A program made the position numbers and the translations under genes. Shown piece after piece: positions 42,196 to 52,539 of a DNA stretch of 64,000 nucleotides. The DNA comes from Trichomonas tenax (taxonomy: Eukaryota; Parabasalia; Trichomonadida; Trichomonadidae), in assembly GCA_023091735.1 (NCBI GenBank), contig JALKBU010000032.1:1-64000 (forward strand). The letters are read 5' to 3'. The notes beneath the pieces are model-generated. The model was not told where the DNA came from, searched no databases, and saw nothing but the letters and a program-made list of their open reading frames with translations. Numbering within the stretch: the stretch's first letter is position 1; every line of letters starts with the position of its first letter.

Positions 42196-45100
42196 ATGAG
42201 CAGTGTTATCGGTATCGACTTAGGCAACAAGAATTGCGTTTTAGGAGTTCCATCGGCACACGGTGTAGACGTTATTTCCAACCAGTCATCGAACAGACTC
42301 ACTCCTTCGATGGTAACTTATTCAAATGAGCGTAGATACGCTGGCGAACTTTCTTTCCAACAACAGGCAGAATTTTTCAAGTCAACTATAACAAATCTCA
42401 AATATTTAATTGGTTTAAAGTATGATTCAGATGATCGCGAGAAATTAGAAAAAATCGTCGTATTTAAGTTAGTTAAGTTAGACAATGGCCTCATAGGTGT
42501 CTCCGTTGACTATAATGATGCAGAATTAGTCTTAAAACCAGAACAATTAATTGCATATTTGTTGAAGGATTTAATTCAAATCGCTAAGATAGCAAATTCA
42601 GAAGTTTCTAAGTGCGTCGTTTCAGTTTCTCCATGGTGGACGAACTTCCATCGTCAAACTTTATTAAATGCAGTTAAAATCGGCCAATTGGATTGCCTTT
42701 CATTAGTCAACTCTACAACAGCCGCAGCTGTTTCATACGTAAAGACGCATCCCGAAAGAATCCCGGCAAAAGATGATAAACCAGTCCCATTAATGATAAT
42801 CGATATGGGTGACTATTCAATGAACGTCGCTGTCGCATTAATCAAGCAGAACTATGTCCAAATAATCAGTTCCTCCAGCGATCAGCACCTTGGTGGACAA
42901 TATTTCACCGCGGCATTTTTACCATATTTGCTCGAGAAAACACAGGAAAAGTATAAAATCAATCCAAGAGACAATCCGCGCGCATGGCTTAGATTCCAGG
43001 CTGCCGCTGAGAAGACAAAGAAGACATTGTCTATCAACACAGCAGTTCAGTTCGATGTTCCATCATTGATGAATGACATTGACGTTAACTTTATCGTCAA
43101 GCGCGAAGATTTCAACGCACGTATTTCAGATTTAATTGCTAGAATCCCAGATCCAATCAATGAGGCCCTCAAATTGTCTGGAATCAATCGTGAAGATTTG
43201 ACAGTCATTGAGGCTCTTGGCGGTGGTGCTCGTGTTACATTAGTTAAGGAGAAAATCATCGAAACAGTCGGAAGAGAATTCACTCAAACATTGAATCTCG
43301 ATGAATGCTTCGCAATTGGAAGTGGTTATATTGGTGATGCACTTTCAGGAAATGACAAGGATTTGCAGGTTATCGATATCGCTCCTTACGAGATCAAAGC
43401 TGAATATCAATTAGAAGGCGAAACAAAGACGGAAGTTTTGTTCGCCAAATTCACGCAGATTCCATCAACACAAGTTTTCAGAATCACTGTCAACGATAAA
43501 GCATTAGTTAAGATCTTCTCCGAAGTTTGCGAGATCGGTACAATTGATGTTAACTTGGATGGAAAGAAGGCAGACATTGATATCTCTGTTGCTCTTTCTA
43601 AGTCTTCAATTTTCGAATACAACGAGTCAGCTGTTGTTGGGGAGAATCCAGAAAAGATCGTTCCACAAGTTACATTCTCTATAAATGGAAGTCTCATCCA
43701 AGCTGACCTCGAATCATTCAACAAGCTCGAGACAGAAATGACAGACAAAGATAACAAGGAGAAGGAGATCGATAATGCTCGCAATGACTTAGAAAGCTCA
43801 ATCTTTGAAGCCGAAAAAGCCATCGAGAGAGATTTCCCGAACAGCTTCGAACCATCTGAACTCACAAAGTTCAAGAAGGACGTCCAGGAGATCCATGATT
43901 GGTTCACAGAGAACGAGTTCGATCGCTTCCCGATCGAAGAATACACGACAAGACTTGAAGCTATTCGCAAGGTCTTAGATCCAGTCAAGGCGAGAGCAAA
44001 CAAGTACAAGACAATGTTTGAGGAGATGGCACCACTCAAGGACAGAGCCAACAACTGCTTAGACTTGGTTAAGACAGATGCAGACAGAGTTGATGATGGT
44101 GAGAAAGAAAAGCTTCAGAAAGATCTTCAGGACTTCCTCGAAGAGCTCGACAAAGCTCTCAACTCTCCGAAGTACCAAGATCCAACATTCTCATCCAAAG
44201 ACTTCGTTGCCAAGATGGACAAGCTTGAGTCAAGAAAGAATGCACTCGAGAAGTTGCCATTGAAGCCAAGGCCACAGCCAAAGGCAATGCCAACAAAGAT
44301 CGAGCAGCCAGAATCAGAATCCAATGACTCATCCAATACTGAAAACGAAGATGAAGAAGAGGAAGAAATCAATGATCAGCCACAGATTATCGGTCGTGAC
44401 TTCTGGGGCAGACCAATCTATGGCAGAATCCCACAGCAGGTCACAAAGAAGCCTAAACAACAAAAGAAACAGCAGCCTAAACCTGCTCCACAGCGCCAGA
44501 TGCCAATGAGCAGACAGGCAGTTGATAATCCAGAAGATTATTACTACGACAAGTACGGCAACATAGTTGGCCGCATGGCTCCACAACAGGCTCCAAAGCA
44601 GCAGCTACAGAAGCAGCGCCAGATGAAGCGTCAGCCACTCTACGAAGATGAGGATGATGGCGACGATTATTATGGTTATCAGCAGGATCCACTCTCGGCA
44701 TTATTCGGTGCGCCACAGAGAAGACCACAGAAGAGACAGGCTCCACAACAGCAGCAGCGTTACCCATACGAATACGGTTACCAGGATCCAAGAAGAAGAA
44801 TGCCACAACAGCAGTACTATGATGACGATGATTATGGTTATGATAACGGTTATCAGAATGATGATGACTATTATGGCTATGATGGATATCCACAGTCCGC
44901 TCGTAGACCACAGCAGCGTATCGATCCATGGGAAGCCCGCCGTCAACAGGAACTTGCTACACAGCGTGAATTCGAAAGGCGTCGTCGCCAGCAGGGACTT
45001 GAAGAGCAAGCACTTGCTGAACGTCGTAGAAGATTGCAGGAAGAAGAGCGCGGTTACCAGGAACAGCAGCGCGAGATGGAGGAGATGAGACGCCGCCAAC

Positions 45101-45201
45101 AGTTGAATAGTAGACGCGCTGGTCCGGGCTTTGACTTTTGGCAACCACCTCGTCAACAGCAGGACCCATTCTGGGGTGGCGGTAGCCCATTCTTCTTCTG
45201 A
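42196..45201 (+). CDS. Hsp110/Hsp70-superfamily chaperone with Gln/Tyr-rich tail
   Basis: 1001 aa; initiator TCATTT at 42183-42188. Residues 1-~390 are an Hsp70-type ATPase: VIGIDLGNKNCVLGVPS (phosphate 1), LMIIDMGDYSMNVAVALI (phosphate 2, with Hsp110-like DMG instead of the Hsp70 DLGGGT), DQHLGGQYFTAAF, and VIEALGGGARVTLVKEKI (adenosine). A beta-sandwich and a helical lid (~500-700) follow as in Hsp110. There is no signal peptide or ER-retention signal, so it is cytosolic. From ~700 the sequence becomes a ~300-residue low-complexity tail rich in Gln, Pro, Arg, Tyr and Asp, closing with WQPPRQQQDPFWGG and FFF. Hsp110 proteins act as nucleotide exchange factors and holdases for Hsp70. The tail is unusual for the family. 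Confidence 0.9.
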   Translation: MSSVIGIDLGNKNCVLGVPSAHGVDVISNQSSNRLTPSMVTYSNERRYAGELSFQQQAEFFKSTITNLKYLIGLKYDSDDREKLEKIVVFKLVKLDNGLIGVSVDYNDAELVLKPEQLIAYLLKDLIQIAKIANSEVSKCVVSVSPWWTNFHRQTLLNAVKIGQLDCLSLVNSTTAAAVSYVKTHPERIPAKDDKPVPLMIIDMGDYSMNVAVALIKQNYVQIISSSSDQHLGGQYFTAAFLPYLLEKTQEKYKINPRDNPRAWLRFQAAAEKTKKTLSINTAVQFDVPSLMNDIDVNFIVKREDFNARISDLIARIPDPINEALKLSGINREDLTVIEALGGGARVTLVKEKIIETVGREFTQTLNLDECFAIGSGYIGDALSGNDKDLQVIDIAPYEIKAEYQLEGETKTEVLFAKFTQIPSTQVFRITVNDKALVKIFSEVCEIGTIDVNLDGKKADIDISVALSKSSIFEYNESAVVGENPEKIVPQVTFSINGSLIQADLESFNKLETEMTDKDNKEKEIDNARNDLESSIFEAEKAIERDFPNSFEPSELTKFKKDVQEIHDWFTENEFDRFPIEEYTTRLEAIRKVLDPVKARANKYKTMFEEMAPLKDRANNCLDLVKTDADRVDDGEKEKLQKDLQDFLEELDKALNSPKYQDPTFSSKDFVAKMDKLESRKNALEKLPLKPRPQPKAMPTKIEQPESESNDSSNTENEDEEEEEINDQPQIIGRDFWGRPIYGRIPQQVTKKPKQQKKQQPKPAPQRQMPMSRQAVDNPEDYYYDKYGNIVGRMAPQQAPKQQLQKQRQMKRQPLYEDEDDGDDYYGYQQDPLSALFGAPQRRPQKRQAPQQQQRYPYEYGYQDPRRRMPQQQYYDDDDYGYDNGYQNDDDYYGYDGYPQSARRPQQRIDPWEARRQQELATQREFERRRRQQGLEEQALAERRRRLQEEERGYQEQQREMEEMRRRQQLNSRRAGPGFDFWQPPRQQQDPFWGGGSPFFF

Positions 45202-45325
45202 TGATGATTTCCACGTTTGATTCTAACGAACAATTCTAATTATTATGTAAATATATTAATTTTAAAATTCTTTTATTTTTTTATCAATATAATTTTAATT
45301 AATGTTAAATATTAACGTTACAAAT

Positions 45326-48300
45326 TTATTTTGAAGAGTCTGAACTATCCTTTGATGATTTATCTTCATCATCTGAGCTCTTATCCGTGGATTCTTGTTT
45401 CTTCTCTACTTTAGAAGGCCTTCCTCTCTTCTTTGGAGTTTCTTTTTCATCCTTTGGCTTTCTACCTCCTTTCTTCGGCTTTTCTTCTTCTTCTTTATCA
45501 GATTCTTCTTTCTTTTCTTCGACTTGCTTTGGCTTTCTGCCTCTCTTTGGAGATTTTGGTGCCTTTTCTTCTTCCTTCTCGGAATCAGAACTATCAGATT
45601 TCTTCTCCTCAACCTTCTTCGCAGGCTTTCTCCCTCTCTTTGGAGGTCTTTCTTCCTCCTTTTTTGAATCAGATGAAGAATCTGGTTTATCCTCTGCTTT
45701 CTTTGGCTTTCTTCCGCGTTTCTTTGGAGCTTCTTTTTCCTTCTTTTGTTCTTCAGACTTCTTTGGTCTTCCTCTTTTCTTTGGAGTTCCATCCTTCTTT
45801 TCTTCCTCATTATCAGAGCTGTCTGACTTTGTTTCTTCAGCCTTAGAATTCTTTGGCTTTCTTACTCTTCTCTTTGGAGTTTCATTCTTTGATGTCTCCT
45901 CCTCAGGGCTTTCTTCGTCATCAGAAGAAGAGTCAGAAGAGCTTTCGTTATCATCCTTCGACTTGACAATGCGTCCTCTCTTCTTGTACTTTGTTGGCTT
46001 GAGTGGGCTCATTCCTGCGTTGAGAATCATCTTTGGCTTAGCAGGAGACTTGATGATATCGAATTTCATTCTCAAGAGGTCAACCTTGATCCTGTCGATA
46101 TCTTCGCACGGTTTGAAGTATCTCTGGGACAACATGACATCATTGGACGTCTGTGGCTGATCCCAGATCTTGTTGCCGACGATATCCATGATAACAGAGA
46201 GAGAAACATCAACGAGCTTGCACATATTATCAGTGTAGTCCTCATCGATGTCTTCAGCATATTTCATATGCCTCAAGACTTCCATGATGGCCTCGTAGTT
46301 GTTTGTGCCTTCAGTGAGTGGCTTCATGAATGCCCTGATGTAGAGAGCGAAGGATTGGAATTTCGGAGCATCTTTCTCGAAGTCGCTGTGATGTGCGAGA
46401 ATGTGGATGAGATAGGGAAGAGCTGTTACCGGTGTAACTTGGCTTGAACTCTTCTTAATCTTCTTGAGGATGTCGCGTCTGAACTGAATCTGCTTCTTGA
46501 GGTATTCCTCAGCAAGCTTAACGTGTTTCTTGACTGGATCAGTTGCAGATAATGCGAGTAAGCAGAGGAACTGAATTGGTGTCTGTGGGTTTGTCAAAGA
46601 GATGTTGAGCTGCTCTATGCAATGCTGTCTAACTTCTGGATCAAATGCTTGAACAACAGAAGCAAATTTCCTGAAGATCTCTGGTTCTGTTGCAGCATAG
46701 TAAAGATCTGTGTTTTCAAGGCTTGCGCATTTAAGGTATGAGTCGAATGCCTCGCATGGGAACTTCTCAAACATATTGACGTGGAAATTGATGCATCTCT
46801 TTGGATCTTGTGTTGTCATCAACTTCAATGCCCAAAATGTTTGTTCCTTATCGAATTCATCATATTCAGACTCGATTTCTTCTAATATGTCATCAGGAAC
46901 TAAGCTTGCAACGCCAATTCTTGCGAAGAATTTGATCTTCTCGATCTTTTCATCTTTTGCGAATTTGATGCTCTTCAAGATCTTCTCATTTCCTGGTTTG
47001 AACAAAACAGAGATTGCTTCGATTGCTTCAAGTCTGTCACCTGTTGTTGTTGCCTTGACAAGAGCCTTGAGGACTTCTGGAAGATTGTCGATATCAGCCT
47101 TTTCCATCTTTGTAAGAACAGCGATATCTGTTGATGACATTCTCTTAATCATTTGTGGAAGATATTCTTCGAAATCGGAATAGAAGACTTCAGCATATTC
47201 CTGCGCAAATGTTGTGTTTTCCCACTCAAGGACATCTGTTGGAAGTGCAGGAAGTGGTTGGTAATAACCAAGCAAATCCAAAACATCCTGCGAGTCAAGA
47301 GACTTCTTGAGATGCTTGCGCAGTCTTGAGCGCTGCTTGTGATCTAATGCAGCTTCGAAGAACTTCGGGCTGTGCTTGACTGCGGTCTTGATAACTTTGA
47401 CTGGAACGAATGCCTGAATTTGTTCCTTAACTTCTGGATCTTTGTATCTCTGTGCGAGACCCCTGAAGATGTTTGTGTCGTTCAATATTCTCAAAAGATT
47501 TCTGCGATCCTCTAAGCCACTCATTATATCCAAAAGCGGTCTATGCGCGATGAATGTTGAAAATGCTGTGAGTGGAATTGTCTTGAATGTCGGATAAAGT
47601 CTGATTGCTGGTTCTTCGAGCCACTTGAAGCCCTCAGGGTCCTTAGAATAGAACTCTAACAATATATCAAGAGCCTTTGAATTGACTTTTGGATCTTTAT
47701 CTTGAATGCGCTTTGCGAATTCTTGGATATCAATCTTGATTTCATTCTGTCTCATTTTAGAGATTCCTTTAACAACAGAGAGTCTTACCTTCGAGGATGG
47801 GTCTGTGAGTGCCATTTGAATAGCATTCCATATGTTTTCAATGAGAGAATCAGGTTTATATCCGGGAACTTTGAAATCTTTCAAGTTGTGCAAAATTGTG
47901 AAGCAAAACTGAATAACCATTTGACGAATCTCATCAGACTCATCGCGATGGCGTCCAACGATAGACAAGAAATAGTCTGCTGTATCTTTGGTGAGCTTCT
48001 GATGAATGAGTGTCTTTGTAAACAATCTAATTGCGGCTTCTCTTGTTGATTTTTCTTCTGAAATGACTTCACCACGTAAAGATCCGTACAGTTCTTCTGG
48101 TGCAACCTCTAAAATCTCAGAGACTTTCGCTGTTGCGTCGATTGCCTCCGCGCCTTGGAAAATAGAGCGAATACCTGTGAGTATTTCATTCTGTTTCTGA
48201 GTAGAGATTGATTTGATAATGTCTTTCGCTTTGTCGTTGGACAAATGTTCGATAATTTCCTGAATAATTTGCATTGGAATTCTGTCTGTTGCGTTGATGA

Positions 48301-48778
48301 GGTGCTTGATGGACACTAATGACGCCTTTGCGTCGAGCTCCGACAAAGCGTCGAAGATTTCTGTGACAGATGTTGACTCTTTGGGTAGAACAAAGAAATT
48401 AATTTCGTTCGCAGTGTTGATTAAGTTTATGAGCTCCTCTTCGTCCTTCTCCTCGAGAGCAGGAAGGCCCTGCGCAATTAAGTGATACAAACGAGGCAGA
48501 AAGTTCGTTAAAACGTCATCAAATGGAAAATTCGGTGCAGTTAAACTAAAAGCGTAAATAAAGGCGCGTGTCAGGTCAACCTGCTGCTCCACTTTATGAG
48601 TGGCTATCAAATCTTCGGTTTCGAGCAGAAATGACATCGTTGGCCTCAATGTCTCTAAAGAAAACGGCGCCTGTTGCTGTGACAGGAATGTCGCCAAGTT
48701 CGCGATATTTTTTGTAAGGTTTGCGCTGCCCAGCTCCGGATCGAAGAGTTCTAAAGCAAGAACTTCCTTCGCTTTCAT
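45326..48778 (-). CDS. PDS5-like cohesin regulator with AT-hook tail
   Basis: 1150 aa. Residues ~1-950 form a HEAT/ARM-type solenoid in PDS5 order: an N-terminal ELFDPELGSANLTKN, helical repeats including AIQMALTDPSSKVRLSVVKG, and FSTFIAHRPLLDIMSGLEDR. From ~960 the protein is Ser/Asp/Glu and Lys rich, with six to seven AT-hook-like cores (KKRGRPKK, KKRGRKPKK, PPKRGRKPAKK, SPKRGRKPKQ, KKGGRKPK, KKRGRPSK). PDS5 controls loading and release of cohesin on chromosomes, and animal PDS5B also has C-terminal AT hooks. E2F-like sites lie within 60 bp upstream. It is convergent with the Hsp110 gene (124-bp gap). PDS5 identity rests on general architecture, so another HEAT protein is possible. Confidence 0.75.
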   Translation of the reverse strand: MKAKEVLALELFDPELGSANLTKNIANLATFLSQQQAPFSLETLRPTMSFLLETEDLIATHKVEQQVDLTRAFIYAFSLTAPNFPFDDVLTNFLPRLYHLIAQGLPALEEKDEEELINLINTANEINFFVLPKESTSVTEIFDALSELDAKASLVSIKHLINATDRIPMQIIQEIIEHLSNDKAKDIIKSISTQKQNEILTGIRSIFQGAEAIDATAKVSEILEVAPEELYGSLRGEVISEEKSTREAAIRLFTKTLIHQKLTKDTADYFLSIVGRHRDESDEIRQMVIQFCFTILHNLKDFKVPGYKPDSLIENIWNAIQMALTDPSSKVRLSVVKGISKMRQNEIKIDIQEFAKRIQDKDPKVNSKALDILLEFYSKDPEGFKWLEEPAIRLYPTFKTIPLTAFSTFIAHRPLLDIMSGLEDRRNLLRILNDTNIFRGLAQRYKDPEVKEQIQAFVPVKVIKTAVKHSPKFFEAALDHKQRSRLRKHLKKSLDSQDVLDLLGYYQPLPALPTDVLEWENTTFAQEYAEVFYSDFEEYLPQMIKRMSSTDIAVLTKMEKADIDNLPEVLKALVKATTTGDRLEAIEAISVLFKPGNEKILKSIKFAKDEKIEKIKFFARIGVASLVPDDILEEIESEYDEFDKEQTFWALKLMTTQDPKRCINFHVNMFEKFPCEAFDSYLKCASLENTDLYYAATEPEIFRKFASVVQAFDPEVRQHCIEQLNISLTNPQTPIQFLCLLALSATDPVKKHVKLAEEYLKKQIQFRRDILKKIKKSSSQVTPVTALPYLIHILAHHSDFEKDAPKFQSFALYIRAFMKPLTEGTNNYEAIMEVLRHMKYAEDIDEDYTDNMCKLVDVSLSVIMDIVGNKIWDQPQTSNDVMLSQRYFKPCEDIDRIKVDLLRMKFDIIKSPAKPKMILNAGMSPLKPTKYKKRGRIVKSKDDNESSSDSSSDDEESPEEETSKNETPKRRVRKPKNSKAEETKSDSSDNEEEKKDGTPKKRGRPKKSEEQKKEKEAPKKRGRKPKKAEDKPDSSSDSKKEEERPPKRGRKPAKKVEEKKSDSSDSEKEEEKAPKSPKRGRKPKQVEEKKEESDKEEEEKPKKGGRKPKDEKETPKKRGRPSKVEKKQESTDKSSDDEDKSSKDSSDSSK

Positions 48779-48788
48779 ATTTTTGAAA

Positions 48789-48830
48789 TTTTGGCGGGAT
48801 TTTTTTGAATACTCAAAAAATTTTGGCGCA
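48789..48830 (-). promoter_or_regulatory. two E2F-like sites upstream of PDS5-like gene
   Basis: TTTTGGCGGGA at 48789-48799 and TTTTGGCGC at 48821-48829, both on the plus strand, lie 11 and 43 bases before the minus-strand ATG. They resemble TTTSGCGC/TTTGGCGGGA sites bound by E2F/DP factors. Confidence 0.45.
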
Positions 48831-48879
48831 AAAATAATGTGATGTTATTTTTGTTTTTCTATATTCTCTATGCCACAAA

Positions 48880-49990
48880 ATACCCTAATCACTCGTAAGT
48901 AAAGTCAAATTATTCTTTACCAAATATCTGCCACGTAAATACCTTTTTGCCATTTTAAATTTATGCTTGTCATGTAAATATTGTTATTCGTCAAATATTT
49001 TTTTGAAACAACATTTTTGTTTCACCATGTTTTTAGCATATCCATTGTTGCGTACCGAAAGTTGTCATGAAAAAACGATATTATCTGACATGTAAACATG
49101 AATATTTGACAAACAAATATTTACGTGGCATGCGATTATAAATGATTATTGGAAGAATGATATCCTATATTTGTTTAAATTTACTTTGAAAAGAAAAATT
49201 AATTGCTTGATTGGCACTGGTAGCCAAAATACTAGCAATCCAGTCCACAGTTCTTCCTTTCAGACTCGATCTTCGAAATAATCAGCGATTTACTTTACAG
49301 AATGCTTTTGAAAGGAAGAACTGTGGACTGGATTGCTAGCACCTTGGCTACAAGTCCCAATCAAGCATTTAATTTTGCTCTTCAGAGGCATTCTGAAGTG
49401 GAAATCCTTGATTTCTTAATGATGGCGTATGAAAGGAAGATTTGTGAGTTTACCTACTAACATGCGTGGTAACTGTGTCAATGTAGTCCCCAGTTCTTCC
49501 CGTCAGACGCGATTTTGAAATAAAAACTAATACATAATTTGAATGATTATATGATCTTACATGTCAAAAATATTAATATTTTGACAAATAAAACCGAGAT
49601 CCCGACAACTTTACATGTCAGATAATATCACTTTTTATATCATTTTTTCGTGACAACTTTCGGTAAGTGACAGTTTTTAGCATATCCATAATATGAAATA
49701 TATAAAAATCGATTTTTGAAGTTTCATAATCAATTCGTTGATCTGTTTTGTGAAAAATAATAAATATGACAAATAAATCATTTTATTTGTCAAATATTTT
49801 TTGAAAAATTATTTACTCGGCTTTGTTTTTATAATAGCCATTTAATTAAAATTCTAAACCCAAAGTTTGGAGCTCTGAATTTAATTCTATGATCTAGTTT
49901 TTCAAAAGAAAAACAGTAATGACAAATAAATCAATTTTATTTGACAAATGTTCAGAAATTATGACACGTAAAGTCGTTTTTGAATTTTCT
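48880..49990. repeat. nested inverted-repeat region
   Basis: An inner inverted repeat pairs 49195-49262 with 49309-49376 (~68-bp arms, ~46-bp loop, a few mismatches). An outer pair joins ~49028-49100 (TTTTTAGCATATCCAT, ACCGAAAGTTGTCA, ATTATCTGACAT) with ~49608-49692. A third partial copy of the inner arm end lies at ~49490-49525. The flanks carry many TGACAAATA/TATTTGTCA motifs and a direct imperfect duplication (49735-49795 and 49890-49950). No ORF is present. It looks like one foldback element inserted in or built from another repeat. Confidence 0.75.
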
Positions 49991-50178
49991 AACGAATTTC
50001 ATGTTACTAATTATATGATATTTAGATATTTTCAGAGTTGCAGAATAAGAAAATAGCTAAGAAATACCTTTATTCGAAGGATAATTTTGCAACAATTTCA
50101 ATTCTTAGTCTATTCCGGACAATTTTAATTTTTTATTCATTGCATTTTATGGGAATGACAGATATGCAATAAAACAAA

Positions 50179-52539
50179 ATGCTAAGTAAAAAAACGTTAT
50201 TTGCTCAAATGGAGAAATTTGAAACAGAATTACTCCAACTAAAGGACATCTCAGGAATCGATAAAGAGATATATCCACTCTCATGGATCCGCTGGGAGTC
50301 GGAATATAAGTCCTCCACTGGAATTCGCGCGCCCCCATGGCGACAATCTGAAGGCGATATTGGCTACATCCTCGCCAGCACACACGACAAGGGCGTCGTC
50401 GCCATACTCTGCAAGAAAGATGAAACATGCGTACAAATTAAAGGCTATATCGTCAACGCTGATGGAGATGAAGAACTTGATTACACATATGTTGGTTCTC
50501 CAGCACCAACATTGACAGAATTGTTGTCCGGAATATCCGAAATTTTCAAAGAAAAGGCACCGACACTTACAAAAGAGGAAGCTGAAAAAGCTGCAAAATA
50601 TCGCGCTCAGGAAGTTGTAAATGACTTGGACACACTTCCAACACCAGTCCTTATTCTTTCTAATCCAGATGATACAGAAAATAAGGATGAAGACCAAGAG
50701 CCTGAACAAGAAGATGATGAACCAATTGTTCCATTCCCTAAGCAAACAAACTCAGACGAATATTCGACAATTTATCCAAAGATGAAGAATTTCACAGCTA
50801 ATACAGCAGATCCAACAAATACAGATCTTCAAGACCTCTGCAACAACCCAGCACTCAAGGAACAGGCTGGACAGCGCGCAGTCCTCATGGCTGGTGCTAT
50901 TTCAGCTATGCGCGACGTCCTCTGCATGAAGCAGATTCGTGAAGGCAATGATACTCGTCGTAGTGCTCAAATTGAGGCTGCAATCAAGATCTTTGCTGCT
51001 ATTTCTCTTTCTCCAATGATCCGTCGCTATCTTGCAACAGAAGACACAGTTAAAATCTTCATGGACATCTTAAAGCGCGATGAACCACGTGTTATGAGTG
51101 ATTTATTCACAACTATCGCAAACTGCTGCCACAACACAATGTTCCGTCAGATTATTTTGAGGAATAAGAAGGATCAAGGTGTTGATGCTTTTATTGTTCC
51201 AATCAAGAAGCCAGAGTATGCTTCTCAGGTCTGCTACGTGCTTTACAGCCTTAACAGAAGCCACGAAGCTGCCAGAATCATGGCCAACTGCCACCTTTCC
51301 AACGTTTTGGATACATACACAACAAAGAAGGCTTTAGCTTCTATTAGTGAGGACTTGATGTTGAACATCACAAGACTCATGTATAGTATGGCTGTTTACG
51401 GCAAGCACGAGGATAGACAGATCGCTGACAGGCAGATCACATTCTTCTGCACAGGCTTAGGCAAGGAGAACGCAGAGTTGTGCGAATGGGCTGCACGTGC
51501 ATTCACAATCTTCCAGATGAACGATGAGCAGACGAAGCAGTTCTGCCAGAACAATCCAGATCAATGCCAGGGCCCACAGAAGATGACAAAGCTCTTGGAT
51601 AACACCAACGAGAAAGTTATCCTTTCTGCTCTCGAGACAATCTCTGTCATCGGCAACGTCACAATGATCCGTGATGAACTTTGCAAGCTTGGTGTTCTTA
51701 ACAAGCTCGCAACATTGTGGAAGTCTCCACAGCCAGAGATCTGCAAGGGTGCTCTCAAAGTCATCGGCATTCTCACACAGAACCAGCAGTGCCTTCAGTG
51801 GACAGTTAGACAGAACATGATCCCATCTCTCTTAGAGTATCTTAACTCCACAGACTCAGACTTCGTTATCTATGCTTCCAAGGCAATCGGTGCTTGCTGC
51901 AACAACTCTACAAACTTGAAGAACTTGATTCAGCAGAACGGCATTAGAAAGTTATGGTCTCTCATGAAGTCTCCATCACCAGGCGTCCAGGCTGCTGCTA
52001 CAAGAGCTTTAGTTCCATTCTTGAAATCTCCAGAGTCACCATCATATGTCAGAACATTCGTTGATGGTTTGGACTTACTCGTCGGCTTGTTAAAGAGCCC
52101 AGAGCCAGAAGTTCAAGCAAGCGCTTGCATGGCAATCAGTGAAGTTGCTAAGGATAATGAGAACTTGGGTGTTATGACAGATCTCGGCGTTGTCGAATTG
52201 TTATCTCGTTTGTTGACAACAAAGATCGATGCTGTCAGAAAGCCATTAGCTGATGCCATTGGTTTCGCCGCTAACTATGGCAACAACAGACGCCGCTTTG
52301 GTGAGGAAGGTGCTGTTGACCCACTCGTTTCATACTTGAGGCCACCATCAAGCAACCTTGAAGTCCACGCTGCCACAGCGAAGGCTCTCAAGGCACTCTC
52401 AGAGGATCAAGAAAACTCTAAGAGATTGTCTCAAGCTGGTGTCGTTGACTATTTGTTGAAGATGGTTGACTCCAAAGATGAAGAATTACAAATGGCTGCT
52501 GCTGTTACTATCAGAAACATTAGAACAAACAGAACATAA
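50179..52539 (+). CDS. ODAD2/ARMC4-like outer dynein arm docking protein
   Basis: 786 aa. A conserved N-terminal block (WESEYKSSTGIRAPPWRQSE then GDIGYILASTHD) matches the segment preceding the armadillo array of ARMC4/ODAD2. After an acidic linker and VPFPKQTNSDEYSTIYP, ~12 armadillo repeats fill ~230-786, including RKLWSLMKSPSPGVQAAATR, VRTFVDGLDLLVGLLKSPEP, DNENLGVMTDLGVVELLSRL and EELQMAAAVTIRNIRTNRT at the end. These closely follow the ODAD2 C-terminal repeats. ODAD2 anchors outer dynein arms to ciliary doublets, fitting a flagellate. The animal protein is ~1040 aa; the first ~200 residues are absent here. High-GC biased codons suggest good expression. Confidence 0.9.
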   Translation: MLSKKTLFAQMEKFETELLQLKDISGIDKEIYPLSWIRWESEYKSSTGIRAPPWRQSEGDIGYILASTHDKGVVAILCKKDETCVQIKGYIVNADGDEELDYTYVGSPAPTLTELLSGISEIFKEKAPTLTKEEAEKAAKYRAQEVVNDLDTLPTPVLILSNPDDTENKDEDQEPEQEDDEPIVPFPKQTNSDEYSTIYPKMKNFTANTADPTNTDLQDLCNNPALKEQAGQRAVLMAGAISAMRDVLCMKQIREGNDTRRSAQIEAAIKIFAAISLSPMIRRYLATEDTVKIFMDILKRDEPRVMSDLFTTIANCCHNTMFRQIILRNKKDQGVDAFIVPIKKPEYASQVCYVLYSLNRSHEAARIMANCHLSNVLDTYTTKKALASISEDLMLNITRLMYSMAVYGKHEDRQIADRQITFFCTGLGKENAELCEWAARAFTIFQMNDEQTKQFCQNNPDQCQGPQKMTKLLDNTNEKVILSALETISVIGNVTMIRDELCKLGVLNKLATLWKSPQPEICKGALKVIGILTQNQQCLQWTVRQNMIPSLLEYLNSTDSDFVIYASKAIGACCNNSTNLKNLIQQNGIRKLWSLMKSPSPGVQAAATRALVPFLKSPESPSYVRTFVDGLDLLVGLLKSPEPEVQASACMAISEVAKDNENLGVMTDLGVVELLSRLLTTKIDAVRKPLADAIGFAANYGNNRRRFGEEGAVDPLVSYLRPPSSNLEVHAATAKALKALSEDQENSKRLSQAGVVDYLLKMVDSKDEELQMAAAVTIRNIRTNRT

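Noticed and set aside
43407..44054. 215-codon minus ORF inside the Hsp110-like gene
   Set aside because: Antisense shadow; the plus strand clearly encodes the conserved chaperone.
44477..45156. Several 140-150 codon ORFs opposite the Hsp110-like tail
   Set aside because: Shadows of the low-complexity Gln/Arg/Tyr-rich coding sequence, with no independent promoter.
45387..46160. 257-codon plus ORF opposite the PDS5-like tail
   Set aside because: It is the antisense of the repetitive Lys/Glu/Ser tail and has Phe/Ser-rich shadow composition.
49441..49470. Possible intron 3' motif (CTACTAACATGC)
   Set aside because: Resembles part of the trichomonad ACTAACACACAG intron end but diverges after ACTAACA, and no gene or 5' GTATGT lies around it.
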